Part shown: positions 7,322 through 16,708 of the stretch, in pieces
Numbering within the stretch: position 1 is the first letter of the stretch
Layout of the letters: the number at the start of each line of letters is the position of its first letter
Origin: Petrotoga mexicana DSM 14811
GTDB lineage: Bacteria > Thermotogota > Thermotogae > Petrotogales > Petrotogaceae
Reading direction: 5' to 3'
Assembly: GCF_002895565.1 (NCBI RefSeq)
Contig: NZ_AZRN01000031.1
Location: 1 to 42,326 of the forward strand
Length of the DNA: 42,326 nucleotides
Notes under the pieces: model-generated
Database searches by the model: none
The model's input: the letters and a program-made list of their open reading frames with translations, nothing else
Told to the model about the DNA's origin: nothing
Position numbers and translations under genes: made by a program

Positions 7322-9199
7322 ATGTATAGAACCTCAAGAAGTCTCAGCAGAAGCGAGTATGAAAAAGCTAATAGATTAGCAAAAAAAGACTTTTTGGCTA
7401 ATATTTCAAAAGGAAAAGATGGATATCTACCATGTTTAGAAGATATCATCCATAACGTTGAAATAATTAAGGAAGAAAAACTTGGTCTAATAGATATCCC
7501 TATAGAAAGGATCAAAGGAACGTACTATCATTCTCGGTCATTATCTTTTTCAGCAAATTTCTATCCTTTAATGAAAATTGATTCAGAATTTGCAAGTAAA
7601 TGGATTAATTTGTACGAAGCTCATATATCTGAAGGGATAAGGGATCCGGTAACAGCCTACGAGTATATGAACTGGTTTTACATTGTTGAAGGAAACAAAA
7701 GGGTAAGTGTTTTGAAATATTCAGACGCTTTTTCAATTCGTGGGGAAGTTACTAGGCTGATCCCAAAATGGGATGAAAACAACCCTGAAATAAGGATCTA
7801 CTATGAATTTCTAGATTTTTATAAAAAGACAAAGATCAATATAATTTGGTTCAATAAAGAGGGCAAATTCAAAGAACTTTATGAGTTAATCAAAGATTAT
7901 GAGAAAAAAAGTGAGTTCGTTGAGAATAAATATGATGAACTGGTTACCTCAGTATATCTTCTATTTAGAAAGCTATATAGGGAAGTTGCTAAGGACAAGA
8001 TTTCTCTGACTGAAGAAGAGGCTTTTTTAGAATACCTAAAAAAATTTGGTTTGGAGAATGTTCCCACTATTGAAAGAGAAATGAGGGAGCAAGTTAACGA
8101 GTTAGTAGAAGAATTAGAGGAACGACTAGGTAAACCATCAGAACCTTTATTCAAATTACCTCAGATTTTCGCTGGAAAAACATTAAAAGTAGCTTTCCTT
8201 TACAACACATCAATAGAAGAGTCTGCATGGACATATTCTCATGAATTGGGAAGAAGGTACGTTCAAGAACGACTAGGAAATGAAATAATAACAAAGTATT
8301 TTGAAAATATTTCTGATTTAAAAACATATGAAAGAATATTAGATAAACTTGAAGAAGAAAAGTTCGATTTAATATTTTCCACAAGTTTTGACTTCTTACA
8401 GAATCAAAAAACAAAAGAATTCCAAAATGTTCGATTCATGTATTTTTCCGGATATCGTACTACTAAGAATATTAACACATATTTTGGCCGGATGTACGAA
8501 CCAAGATTCCTCTCCGGAATGATAGCAGGGGCTATGACAACTAACAATAAAATAGGTTACGTTGCTTCCTACGGTATACCTGAAGTTATAATGGGAATAA
8601 ATGCCTTTGCTTTAGGGTCAAAAGCCGTTAATCCAAAATCAAAAGTATTTGTTGGATGGACGAATACTTGGCGCAATATAGAATACGAAAGAGACACTGC
8701 AGAGTATTTAATAAATGAAATCGGAGTTGATGTTTTAACCCATCATCAGGATTCTCCGGAAGTTTGCAAAGTTGGAGAAGAATATGGCGTGTATACTATT
8801 GGTTACCATATTGATATGAAAGATTATGCGCCAACTACCCATTTAACCTCGGTGGTATGGAATTGGGGAATTTACTACGAAAACATCATTAAAGATGTAT
8901 TAAGAGGGTCAAATTTCTCCTTATTTAGATTGTTTTCCGGTTCAGAAAAGATTGAGAACTTTTGGGGTGGACTTAAGAGTGGAGTTGTTTGTTTGTCCCC
9001 TATAAGTGAAATAGTCCCTTCTACAACAAAAAACCTTGTTGACACTGTGAAAACGGATATTATAGAAAATAGGTTTCATCCTTTCCGAGGTAGTATTTTT
9101 GATAAGAAAGGTAATATGAAAGTCTCGGATGGCAAAGATATTGAAGACGAAGAACTAATGAAAATGGATTGGTTTGTAGACAACGTTTATTATTCCTAA
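7322..9199 (+). CDS. ParB-like domain fused to a BMP/PnrA-type ligand-binding domain, cytoplasmic
   Basis: A 625-residue protein without a signal peptide or lipobox. Residues ~55-150 look like a ParB/sulfiredoxin-like fold: IDIPIERIKG, then the family's signature EGNKRVSVLKY near 123-133. A charged helical linker follows to about residue 275. From about 288 to 620 it matches the basic membrane protein (BMP, PnrA) family of nucleoside/purine-binding proteins: LKVAFLYNTS, GMIAGAM, KIGYVASYG, INAFALGSKAVNP, HHQDSPEV, GYHIDMK, VWNWGIYYE. BMP proteins are normally exported lipoproteins of ABC transporters, so an unexported version is more likely a sensor or enzyme. No transporter genes adjoin it. 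GGGGGC precedes the ATG by 7 bases. The next gene begins 14 bases after its stop. Confidence 0.8.
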   Translation: MYRTSRSLSRSEYEKANRLAKKDFLANISKGKDGYLPCLEDIIHNVEIIKEEKLGLIDIPIERIKGTYYHSRSLSFSANFYPLMKIDSEFASKWINLYEAHISEGIRDPVTAYEYMNWFYIVEGNKRVSVLKYSDAFSIRGEVTRLIPKWDENNPEIRIYYEFLDFYKKTKINIIWFNKEGKFKELYELIKDYEKKSEFVENKYDELVTSVYLLFRKLYREVAKDKISLTEEEAFLEYLKKFGLENVPTIEREMREQVNELVEELEERLGKPSEPLFKLPQIFAGKTLKVAFLYNTSIEESAWTYSHELGRRYVQERLGNEIITKYFENISDLKTYERILDKLEEEKFDLIFSTSFDFLQNQKTKEFQNVRFMYFSGYRTTKNINTYFGRMYEPRFLSGMIAGAMTTNNKIGYVASYGIPEVIMGINAFALGSKAVNPKSKVFVGWTNTWRNIEYERDTAEYLINEIGVDVLTHHQDSPEVCKVGEEYGVYTIGYHIDMKDYAPTTHLTSVVWNWGIYYENIIKDVLRGSNFSLFRLFSGSEKIENFWGGLKSGVVCLSPISEIVPSTTKNLVDTVKTDIIENRFHPFRGSIFDKKGNMKVSDGKDIEDEELMKMDWFVDNVYYS

Positions 9200-9213
9200 A
9201 AATGGGGAAATTT

Positions 9214-10503
9214 ATGAAAAGATTTTTTGTAATGTTGTTATTCTCTCTTATTTTCACAAGCGTTTTTTCAGAAGTTAATTTTGATTTTTCTTTATCACCT
9301 GGTATAGTACTAAAAAATTATGAAATAGATAAAATGCCTGAAGATGTCATAGAATGGGAGACTTTCGACTACTTACCACCTTTCTTTGAAATTACTTATA
9401 CCGCTTCTTCTGGCAATAATGATCTTTTTTACCTATCTATCCCCATATTACCAGATGCAAGTGTTTATTATTTGGAAAATAATGGTTTGCATAACTTACC
9501 AATTCGGGAAGATTTTACACCATTCGTTGATTCAGATATCCCTTATGAAGTTTTTTACGAAATTTCATCCGAACCATTTGATTTTTCTATTGGAAGAAGA
9601 AAACTAAAATGGGGAGAGGGGTCTTACTCACTTGGAATAAACGATAGAGTCCCTTACATGGACCACCTGCTTTTTTCTCTAAATTGGGATACTTCTATGG
9701 GAGATTTCGGATACGAATATCTATTAACAGCACCTGGACCAAAAGTGTCAAAGAGAGAAAAAACATTCGTTGCAAGAAAGTTGTCTTTCGAATTTTCTCC
9801 TGCTATGTTCGAAATAGGCGAAATAACTCTTTTATATGATATTACGCCAAATTTTGTCGATCTAAATCCTTTCTTAGTTTATCACAACGTTTATGAGTCA
9901 AATTCAAACGTTGCTGGATATCTTTCATCAACGATCGATTTTAAAAATTATAAATTGTATTCTGAGTTCCTTTTAGATCAGTATCAATTACCATCGGAAA
10001 GCCAAAGTAGTGCTCCCAACGCTTACGGATTCATGGTGGGGGGCAGAAAAAAAGGACAAAAAATAGATTATGGGGCGGAGTTTTATAAGACTTCGACATG
10101 GTTGTACAATAAAGGGAAAGACAATGAAGACAATAAAGATTTTACTTATCCTGTTTGGAAAAATCTTCTTCGTGCAGATGATAAAACTATAAACTACTTT
10201 CTTGGGTTCCCGTATGGACCCGATGTCGAATTGTGCAAAATTTTTTTTGAAAGCGAACATTTTGGAATAGATTATGAACATCTAGTTCAAGGTTCGGTTA
10301 ATATAGACACACCCTACACTATAGAAGAATGGCAAGAGTATTCCGTTCATGGGCCGGTTCCTCCAACAACTGTTGAAAACATCTTTCGAATCAATTTTAA
10401 AATTGGAAACAACCCAACTTTTTTTGCTCAAACAATTTTTCGAAACAAAGAATTATGGATGTTAGTTGGATTCGAATACACTTTCTCATCGAAAATCCCT
10501 TAA
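9214..10503 (+). CDS. Exported beta-rich protein, Wzi-like outer-membrane barrel
   Basis: A 429-residue product with a clear signal peptide (MKRFFVMLLFSLIFTSVFS). The rest is rich in alternating aromatic/polar strands. Around residue 135, GRRKLKWGEGSYSLGINDRV followed by PYMDHLLF resembles the GRxxxxWGPG...LSDNAPPFD stretch of the Wzi capsule-assembly barrel family. Function is therefore a guess: an outer-membrane (toga) barrel that binds polysaccharide or stabilises the envelope. The ATG at 9214 is chosen because it starts directly on the signal peptide with GGGGA five bases before it; an ATG at 9202 is also in frame. It probably shares a transcript with the ParB-like/BMP gene. Its stop lies two bases from that of the convergent HAD gene, leaving no room for a terminator between them. 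Confidence 0.68.
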   Translation: MKRFFVMLLFSLIFTSVFSEVNFDFSLSPGIVLKNYEIDKMPEDVIEWETFDYLPPFFEITYTASSGNNDLFYLSIPILPDASVYYLENNGLHNLPIREDFTPFVDSDIPYEVFYEISSEPFDFSIGRRKLKWGEGSYSLGINDRVPYMDHLLFSLNWDTSMGDFGYEYLLTAPGPKVSKREKTFVARKLSFEFSPAMFEIGEITLLYDITPNFVDLNPFLVYHNVYESNSNVAGYLSSTIDFKNYKLYSEFLLDQYQLPSESQSSAPNAYGFMVGGRKKGQKIDYGAEFYKTSTWLYNKGKDNEDNKDFTYPVWKNLLRADDKTINYFLGFPYGPDVELCKIFFESEHFGIDYEHLVQGSVNIDTPYTIEEWQEYSVHGPVPPTTVENIFRINFKIGNNPTFFAQTIFRNKELWMLVGFEYTFSSKIP

Positions 10504-10505
10504 TT

Positions 10506-11171
10506 TTAAGCCTCCACTTTTTCTAACTTTTCTATCAATTCTAAAGTTATTTCTTTCATATTTTCCACCACTAAATCTGCTTTCGATAGATCCTGATTGA
10601 GTGAGTTGGGGTTTTTAAAGCCTATACACTTCATCCCAGCAGCTTTTGCCGCTTTAACACCATTCTTTGAGTCTTCTATAACTACACATTCTCCTGGTTT
10701 AACCTTTAACAATCCAGCTGTGTATATAAAAATATCAGGTTTCGGTTTGCCACGAGCGACGTATTCTGAACTCACCACAACTTCAAAATACTTCTCAATG
10801 TCAAACATGCAAAGAACTTCTTTAATCAATCTCATTGGCGAGGAAGAGGCTAAAGCTATTTTATAATTGTTTTCTTTCAGAGTTTTAAATAACTCTATCA
10901 CACCTTCTATAGGCTCTTTAGCACATTCTCTTAATAATTGCAAATTCTCTAAGTTTTGTTTTTCAAGCAATTCTTCGACACTTTGCTGTAAATCGTATTC
11001 ATTTTTTAAATCTTGCCACATTTCTTGGTTACTTACGCCTATATAATTACTGTATAAACTTTTATTAATAGGAATTCCCAGTTCTTCAAAAATTCTTTTA
11101 TTTGCACTATAATGGATGGGTTCACTGTCAATGATGACCCCATCCATATCAAAAATAATAGCTCTTAACAT
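10506..11171 (-). CDS. HAD-superfamily phosphatase/phosphomutase, beta-phosphoglucomutase-like
   Basis: A 221-residue haloacid-dehalogenase subfamily IA protein. Motif I is FDMDGVIIDSE with nucleophile Asp8 and acid/base Asp10, an alpha-helical cap follows, motif II is ASSSPMRL, the Lys motif is GKPKPDIF, and motif III is VIEDSKNGVKAA. The family dephosphorylates sugar phosphates or interconverts beta-glucose 1- and 6-phosphate, and the substrate cannot be fixed from sequence. The ATG at 11171 follows AGGAGG by five bases. The gene begins 16 bases after the ftsH stop, so it is probably last in the radical SAM-ftsH-HAD operon. Confidence 0.9.
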   Translation of the reverse strand: MLRAIIFDMDGVIIDSEPIHYSANKRIFEELGIPINKSLYSNYIGVSNQEMWQDLKNEYDLQQSVEELLEKQNLENLQLLRECAKEPIEGVIELFKTLKENNYKIALASSSPMRLIKEVLCMFDIEKYFEVVVSSEYVARGKPKPDIFIYTAGLLKVKPGECVVIEDSKNGVKAAKAAGMKCIGFKNPNSLNQDLSKADLVVENMKEITLELIEKLEKVEA

Positions 11172-11187
11172 TATTTCCTCCTCGCCT

Positions 11188-13149
11188 TCAAACAGGTTGA
11201 TAATTAACATGATTCACAACATCTATTTTAAGAAATTCATTTATTTCTTTTTCGCCCCCAATATATTCCTTTAACTCTTCAAGATCTTTGTTCATAAGCT
11301 TTTTGAACTCTTCACCATAAATCGTTTCTTTTTTAAAAATATAAGAAGCTAGAAGATCAAGTCTTTCCTTATTTTGTTTAAGCAGTTCAACCGCTTTGTC
11401 GTACATAGAGTTAATTATTTTCTTGACTTCAACATCAAGTTCTTTCGCGGTTTCTTCCGAATAATTCTTTTGTTTTGTCAATTCACTCCCCAAAAATATT
11501 TCTTCCTCTTCTCCTTCCCAATACACCGGACCCAATTTTTTGGACATTCCTAACCTATAAATCATGGATTTTGCGTAATCCGTAGCTTTTCTTAGGTCAT
11601 CTTTGGCTCCTGTAGTAGCAAAATTAAAAACTAATTTCTCACTTGCTCTTCCTCCAAGGGCTACAACGATTCTATCAAGTATTTCAGATTTTTTAATTAG
11701 ATATTTGTCTTTTTCAGGAATTTGTAAAGTAGAACCTAACGAACCTGCACCCCTTGGAATAATAGTAATCTTATAAACAGGGTCGGTATTAGGCAATAAA
11801 TATGCCAAAATAGCATGCCCAAGTTCATGATATGATAGAATCTTCTTTTCCTTATCAGATATTATTCTATACTTTTTGGATGGACCAGTTAACACTCTAT
11901 CAATAGCCTCTTCAAAGTCACTCATTTCGATTTGAGTTTTTTTCTTTCTTGAGGCTATTAAAGCCGCTTCGTTAACTAAATTTTCTAAATCTGCTCCGAC
12001 GAATCCCGGTGTCCTTTTGGCTAACAATTTTAAATCAACATCGGGGGCAATCTTCTTTTTACGTATATGTATCTTTAAAATTTCTTCTCTTCCTTTTACG
12101 TCTGGAGGGGGCACCATTATTTTTTTGTCAAACCTACCAGGTCTAAGTAATGCTTTATCAAGAACATCAGGTCTATTGGTAGCAGCCATTACAATAACCC
12201 CTGTCGAAGGATCAAAACCATCGAGTTCTACTAACAAGGCATTAAGGGTTTGTTCTCTCTCATCGTTACCACCACCAAGACCAGCTCCTCTTTGTCTACC
12301 TACTGCATCTAATTCATCTATAAATATTATTGCAGGAGCATTTTCTTTAGCTGTCTTAAAAAGATCTCTAACTCGCGATGCACCAACCCCTACAAAAAGT
12401 TCCACAAAATCTGAACCACTGGCATAATAAAAAGGTACATCTGCCTCACCAGCTATAGCCCTTGCCGTCAAAGTTTTACCTGTTCCAGGAGGTCCTACCA
12501 ATAAAGTCCCTTTAGGCATTCTTGCACCCAATTCTTGAAATTCTTGAGGGTTCTTCAAAAATTTTACAATGTCTTCTACTTCCTCTAAAACTTCATCGAT
12601 TCCTGCTACATCTTTAAAAGTAACTTTTTCACCGATGGGCTCATACTTTTTTGCCTTACTCTTTCCAAAGTTCATGCTGCTTTTAGCACCTGACGTAGCT
12701 GAGCGATATAACCAAAAAAAGAAAAGCACCATTATTACTATGGGAATTATGTTTATTAATAACGCAAACCACCACTTTGATCCAATACTTTCGACGTACT
12801 CTATCTTTATACCTTTTTGAATTAAACTATTCACATATTGTTTATCGTTTACTAAAGCTGGTGAAAAAGATTCATAAGTAGTACCGTCTTTGCCAAGTAT
12901 TTCCACGTTTCCATTTTGATTTATTTTTATGGATTCCACCTGGCCGTTATTGATCAAACTCAACATTTCTGAATAAGATATCATAGGATTATTTTCCCAA
13001 TTCAAAGAAATGAGAGCTCCAATAAAAATAACTGCAAATATTATATAAACCCAAATTATGTTAGAAGGCCTTACTTTCTTTTTTTCTTCTTTGGTATTTT
13101 TATTTTCTTTATCGTTTCTATTTTCTTTATCGTTTTTATTTTCAGGCAT
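11188..13149 (-). CDS. ftsH: ATP-dependent zinc metalloprotease FtsH
   Basis: A 653-residue membrane-bound AAA+ protease that degrades misfolded or short-lived proteins. Two transmembrane helices (about residues 30-50 and 125-147) flank an external FtsH domain. The AAA module has Walker A GPPGTGKT near 218-226, Walker [12 protein letters not shown] and the second region of homology ([15 protein letters not shown]). The zinc protease motif is HELGH at 441-445. The first 25 residues are an unusual charged stretch built from a tandemly duplicated [11 protein letters not shown] unit. The ATG follows GAGGAGG, which overlaps the end of the radical SAM gene four bases upstream, so the two are probably coupled. 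Length and motif order are normal for bacteria. Confidence 0.97.
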   Translation of the reverse strand: MPENKNDKENRNDKENKNTKEEKKKVRPSNIIWVYIIFAVIFIGALISLNWENNPMISYSEMLSLINNGQVESIKINQNGNVEILGKDGTTYESFSPALVNDKQYVNSLIQKGIKIEYVESIGSKWWFALLINIIPIVIMVLFFFWLYRSATSGAKSSMNFGKSKAKKYEPIGEKVTFKDVAGIDEVLEEVEDIVKFLKNPQEFQELGARMPKGTLLVGPPGTGKTLTARAIAGEADVPFYYASGSDFVELFVGVGASRVRDLFKTAKENAPAIIFIDELDAVGRQRGAGLGGGNDEREQTLNALLVELDGFDPSTGVIVMAATNRPDVLDKALLRPGRFDKKIMVPPPDVKGREEILKIHIRKKKIAPDVDLKLLAKRTPGFVGADLENLVNEAALIASRKKKTQIEMSDFEEAIDRVLTGPSKKYRIISDKEKKILSYHELGHAILAYLLPNTDPVYKITIIPRGAGSLGSTLQIPEKDKYLIKKSEILDRIVVALGGRASEKLVFNFATTGAKDDLRKATDYAKSMIYRLGMSKKLGPVYWEGEEEEIFLGSELTKQKNYSEETAKELDVEVKKIINSMYDKAVELLKQNKERLDLLASYIFKKETIYGEEFKKLMNKDLEELKEYIGGEKEINEFLKIDVVNHVNYQPV

Positions 13150-13153
13150 TTAT

Positions 13154-14092
13154 TTACCTCCTCATAGATGTTAACCTATACACATTTAATCCAAAATACT
13201 GTACTTTTTCAACGTATTCATTTTTTTCTAATTTTTCAAAAATCTCATTTTTATTTTCACATTTTCTTTGATCTAAAAAACTTTCAATTTCATGCTGATT
13301 CATCGGATGTCTTTTTATTATACTTAAAATAGCTTCCAAATCATCTTTTATCGAGCTGTAAAAATCTTCTTCTTCTAAAAAATCAAGGGATATGCCTCCT
13401 AAGATATTTTGAGCTAGCTCAATTTTTTCTTTTTCTGGAACTGTTACCCAATCTTCTGCTGGAGGTCTCATTGGTAAATTTATATACAATCTATCATAAA
13501 TTATTCTATTAAATATTTCTTTGATTTTCCTTAAAGATTCTTCATCATCATTTAGCCCTTTTACCATCATAAATTCCATCCAGATTTTACCTTTAAAGTT
13601 TTTAGAAAAACTTATCAATCCATCCACGTACGAATCAAAAGATATACTTTTATGAGACCTGTTTATTCTTTTAAGCGTTCTTTGATCATATGCATCCAGC
13701 GTTGGCATTACGAGATCGCTCTCATTTAATTCTTCCCTTACTTTTTGTTCAGAAAGTAGAGCCCCATTTGTAATTACAGCAACAGGTTTATCAACATAAG
13801 TTTTTATTGATTTTATTAGTTCACCAATTCTAGAGTATAATAATGGTTCGCCTTCACCAACTATGGTTACAAAATCAAACGGGGATAGATCGTTCTTAAC
13901 ATAAACATCAAACTCTTCCAAAATATCTTGTAAATTAAAAAATTCTTGTCTTTTGTTTGTCATGTTAGTCGTTCTTCCCAGCTGACAGTATACACAAGAA
14001 AAATTACAAGTTTTTGGAGGTATTGGGCTTACTCCTAAGGATCTTCCCAATCTTCGAGAAGGTACAGGACCATATAAGTATTTAAAATTCAT
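13154..14092 (-). CDS. Radical SAM protein (COG0731-like)
   Basis: A 312-residue protein with the 4Fe-4S/SAM motif C29-N-F-S-C33-V-Y-C36 (CxxxCxxC) directly after a YGPVPSRRLGRSLG leader, which is typical of a small radical SAM family in Thermotogota, clostridia and archaea. The glycine-rich SAM-binding strand GEGEPLL follows. The last ~80 residues are helical and may be a winged-helix tail. The reaction is not known to me. The ATG at 14092 is preferred over an in-frame upstream start because GGAGG lies seven bases before it and the conserved leader begins there. It is the first gene of the operon with ftsH and has its own promoter. Confidence 0.85.
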   Translation of the reverse strand: MNFKYLYGPVPSRRLGRSLGVSPIPPKTCNFSCVYCQLGRTTNMTNKRQEFFNLQDILEEFDVYVKNDLSPFDFVTIVGEGEPLLYSRIGELIKSIKTYVDKPVAVITNGALLSEQKVREELNESDLVMPTLDAYDQRTLKRINRSHKSISFDSYVDGLISFSKNFKGKIWMEFMMVKGLNDDEESLRKIKEIFNRIIYDRLYINLPMRPPAEDWVTVPEKEKIELAQNILGGISLDFLEEEDFYSSIKDDLEAILSIIKRHPMNQHEIESFLDQRKCENKNEIFEKLEKNEYVEKVQYFGLNVYRLTSMRR

Positions 14093-14132
14093 AAGGCGCC
14101 TCCATAATATTCTCACTTTTTTACCCATTTAA

Positions 14133-14141
14133 ATTATATCA
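14133..14141 (-). promoter_or_regulatory. Extended -10 promoter of the radical SAM-ftsH-HAD operon
   Basis: On the minus strand TG-A-TATAAT lies 40 bases before the radical SAM ATG, just past the ecfT stop. There is no clear -35. Confidence 0.6.
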
Positions 14142-14152
14142 AAAAACACCTT

Positions 14153-14944
14153 TTAAATAAAAATGATAGTGAAACATACTAAAGAAAAAGAAATGAGGAA
14201 AAAAGTATCTTTTATTTCCCAATTAAACTGCTTAAATCTTGTTCTCCCTTCCCAACCATTGTATCCTCTTGCCTCCATAGCAATACTCAAATCTTCAGCC
14301 CTTCTCAGGGCAGATACCAACAAAGGAATAATTATAGATATTGCCCCTCTAATTCTTCCAGAAAATTTTCTATCATCGAAGTTTGCCCCACGACTTAATT
14401 GTGCTTTCATTATACGATCTGCTTCATTTGCAATTACAGGGATGAATCTGATAGCTATCGTCATTACCATCGATATTTCATGAGCAAATCTTTTGGGTAC
14501 AAAAAACCATCTCAAGACATCCTCAAGAGCATGAGCTAAAGAGGTAGGAGAAGTAGTTAACGTGAGAACAGAAGATAACAAAACCGCAAATAATATTCTG
14601 AAGGTAATTATAGCGGCATTAAATAGACCGGTATCTGTTATTCTGATAAACCCGATCCTAAAAAGTGTGTTCCCACCTATTGTGAATAACTGAATTACAA
14701 AAGCAAAGATAACTATAAACCATATTGATTTTAAGGATTTCATATAATATTTCAAACTTAATTTAGATAACAACATCAACAACAAAGTATATGAAGACAT
14801 AATTAAAACATCGTAAAAGCTGTTTATAGAAAAAGCAAATCCTGCTAAAACGAACAACCCTAAAAGCTTCCCCCTTGGGTCCAGTGAATGCATCAATGAG
14901 TCTAATTCAACGTATCTTCCCAAGGCAACATTATCCAAAAGCAT
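14153..14944 (-). CDS. ecfT: Energy-coupling factor transporter T component
   Basis: A 263-residue integral membrane protein with about five or six hydrophobic helices. It is the shared transmembrane scaffold of ECF vitamin/metal importers, linking an S component to the EcfA/A' ATPases. The opening LDPRGKLLGLF, and the two ATPase-coupling motifs SRGA (near 185) and ARGY (near 228), are typical. AAAGGAG precedes the ATG by seven bases. No ecfA or S-component gene is next to it, so the rest of the transporter is presumably elsewhere. The 231 bases between it and the divergent gene at 15176 are AT-rich; apart from the -10 boxes listed I see nothing there. Confidence 0.93.
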   Translation of the reverse strand: MLLDNVALGRYVELDSLMHSLDPRGKLLGLFVLAGFAFSINSFYDVLIMSSYTLLLMLLSKLSLKYYMKSLKSIWFIVIFAFVIQLFTIGGNTLFRIGFIRITDTGLFNAAIITFRILFAVLLSSVLTLTTSPTSLAHALEDVLRWFFVPKRFAHEISMVMTIAIRFIPVIANEADRIMKAQLSRGANFDDRKFSGRIRGAISIIIPLLVSALRRAEDLSIAMEARGYNGWEGRTRFKQFNWEIKDTFFLISFSLVCFTIIFI

Positions 14945-15130
14945 TTAAATACTCCTTTTATCAATTATTTTTCTGATTCCTGGCATTCAATATTTTAACA
15001 TAATTCAAGAATTATTATATTATTTGTGAGAAAAGATTGTGTGGTTTTTTTAAAATGTTAATAAACAGAATGACTGATTTTTATTAAATTTTGATTAAGT
15101 GTTTTGAGGAAAAGATAGTATAATTAAAGA

Positions 15131-15139
15131 TGGTATAAT
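15131..15139 (+). promoter_or_regulatory. Extended -10 promoter of the lysozyme-fold gene and manA
   Basis: TG-G-TATAAT at 15131-15139 follows a second TATAAT at 15119-15124; the pair forms a short direct repeat of GTATAATTA. Transcription would start near 15146, which supports the ATG at 15176 rather than an in-frame ATG at 15149. Confidence 0.55.
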
Positions 15140-15175
15140 TATTATAATATGCAACGATCCCATAAGGAGCGTCAA

Positions 15176-15775
15176 ATGAAACAATTCTTAGCAAATAGAA
15201 ATCTGAAGTATCTATTTATACTTTCTTTAATTTTAATAATATGTATAATAATTGTTTTTTTAGTTTTTAAATCCCCGAACTACAAAAAGCAAATCATTTT
15301 TTTTGAAGAGTACTTAAAAAATAACTATGCTTTGGACAAAACAACAATAAAAGAATTCGTCAAAGTTTTTGAAATATTATATAAAGAATTTCCCTATGTA
15401 ACTGAATATGTTTATCCGATCGAATTACTAGCAATTGGAATAGTAGAAACGAATTTTGAAAACATAAAAGGAGATAATGGGGAAAGTTTGGGATATTTTC
15501 AGATACAAGCTCCTACTTATTGGTATTTAAAACATAATTATCCTGAATTTTATCAAAGAATTAATTTCTTTGAATCTTGGTATTGGGATATCATAAAAGA
15601 AAGACCTGATGTGCAATTAATGACTTCTATCTTATACTTATACGATATCAAATTACGTTACGGAGAAGAAGATGCCTATAGTATTTACAACGGTGGTTCA
15701 GAAGCATATCAAGATAAAATATTATTAAGACTTAGTATTTTAGAAAATGAATTAAAAAAATTTAACAGGAGGTAA
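15176..15775 (+). CDS. Membrane-anchored lysozyme-like (SLT-type) protein
   Basis: A 199-residue protein with one N-terminal transmembrane helix (about residues 12-31), so the rest probably faces the periplasm. The sequence ELLAIGIVETNFENIKGDNG...LGYFQI matches the core of lytic transglycosylase/lysozyme-like domains: Glu91 in the position of the catalytic acid, and G106-YFQI as the usual GLFQI-like strand. Likely role: cleaving or binding peptidoglycan glycan strands. The domain is short and divergent, so activity is unproven. The ATG at 15176 is chosen because AAGGAG lies seven bases before it. The stop codon lies inside the manA Shine-Dalgarno, so the two genes are coupled. Confidence 0.72.
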   Translation: MKQFLANRNLKYLFILSLILIICIIIVFLVFKSPNYKKQIIFFEEYLKNNYALDKTTIKEFVKVFEILYKEFPYVTEYVYPIELLAIGIVETNFENIKGDNGESLGYFQIQAPTYWYLKHNYPEFYQRINFFESWYWDIIKERPDVQLMTSILYLYDIKLRYGEEDAYSIYNGGSEAYQDKILLRLSILENELKKFNRR

Positions 15776-15777
15776 AC

Positions 15778-16593
15778 ATGCAGATATCGGAGCCGCTTTT
15801 TTCAAAACCAATTTTTAGTGAGAAAATTTGGGGAAGTAGCGAGTTGAATAGAATTTTCAACTATGAAAAAAATCAACCAATAGGTGAAGTCTGGTTATAT
15901 TCCCCTCTAGATGAATACGAAACTGTCCTGTATGGGAAAAATAGCCAAAGAGAATATGGGAAAGCCAGTGAACTTTTCCCAAAATTTCCTTTGTTGTTAA
16001 AATTAATTGCTACCTCATCCTGGCTTTCCATACAATTACACCCGGATGATACAATGGCAAAACAATTAGAAAACGAACCATGGGGGAAATCAGAAGCATG
16101 GTACTTTCTTAAAGATAAGGGGCAAATCAAAGTTTCAAATAATAATAAATATATCCTGCAAGCTTTTGATGATAATCGATGGGATGATGTACTAGAAAGT
16201 TATGAAATGAACAAATTCGATTCCATATTCATACCTGCGGGAACCGTTCATACCTTAGGCCCTAATAGCCTTTTACTTGAAATACAGCAAAGTTCAGATT
16301 TAACTTATAGATTATACGACTGGGGAAGACCTCGAGAAATCCATGTTGATAAATCTAAAAAAGTTCTCAACAACATTCACACCAGTTATTCTATTTCAAG
16401 GAAGACCGAAGGATTGTGTACCAAATACTTTAGCTTTTCCAGATTTGCCAACCAAAATAAAAAAGGGTTTGGCGTATATGTTAACTTAAAAAGCTATGAA
16501 ACAATAGTACTTCCAGAGGAAGTAAATTACAATTTTCAAGGTGAATTTGTAGAATTTAAATTAAACGAAAATGGCTGGAAATCATTTTTATAA
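15778..16593 (+). CDS. manA: Mannose-6-phosphate isomerase, class I (short form)
   Basis: Interconverts mannose 6-phosphate and fructose 6-phosphate, for mannose use or for making mannose-containing polymers. It is a 271-residue cupin-type zinc enzyme, shorter than the enteric protein but like Bacillus/Thermotoga forms. The metal ligands are visible: Gln86 and His88 in QLHPDD, Glu106 in GKSEAW, and His158 in GTVHTLG. The arginine-bearing YRLYDWGR near residue 180 closes the active site. AGGAGG precedes the ATG and overlaps the stop of the upstream gene. The product ends without the third helical domain of larger PMIs. Confidence 0.94.
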   Translation: MQISEPLFSKPIFSEKIWGSSELNRIFNYEKNQPIGEVWLYSPLDEYETVLYGKNSQREYGKASELFPKFPLLLKLIATSSWLSIQLHPDDTMAKQLENEPWGKSEAWYFLKDKGQIKVSNNNKYILQAFDDNRWDDVLESYEMNKFDSIFIPAGTVHTLGPNSLLLEIQQSSDLTYRLYDWGRPREIHVDKSKKVLNNIHTSYSISRKTEGLCTKYFSFSRFANQNKKGFGVYVNLKSYETIVLPEEVNYNFQGEFVEFKLNENGWKSFL

Positions 16594-16620
16594 TTTCATA
16601 ATCAAAAATTATAAAATTAT
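16590..16620 (+). terminator. AT-only hairpin after manA
   Basis: Arms 16590-16602 and 16608-16620 pair at 12 of 13 positions with a 5-base loop. The stem has no GC pair, so as a terminator it would be weak; it may merely reflect base composition. Confidence 0.25.
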
Positions 16621-16662
16621 TTAAAATTTTTACATTCCATTTCATTTTTGACTTATTTTGTC

Positions 16663-16671
16663 TGATATAAT
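16663..16671 (+). promoter_or_regulatory. Extended -10 promoter of korAB-peroxiredoxin
   Basis: TG-A-TATAAT lies 37 bases before the korA ATG. A TTGACT exists but only 12 bases upstream, too close to serve as -35. Confidence 0.6.
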
Positions 16672-16708
16672 TGAGTAAGTAGAAAACAAAATCTTAGGAG
16701 GAATCCGA

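Noticed and set aside
12017..12427. Long open frame on the plus strand opposite ftsH
   Set aside because: It is antisense to conserved AAA and Walker motifs, has no ribosome site and no recognisable protein pattern.
16590..16620. AT-only stem after manA as a strong terminator
   Set aside because: No GC pairs; listed only as a low-confidence site.
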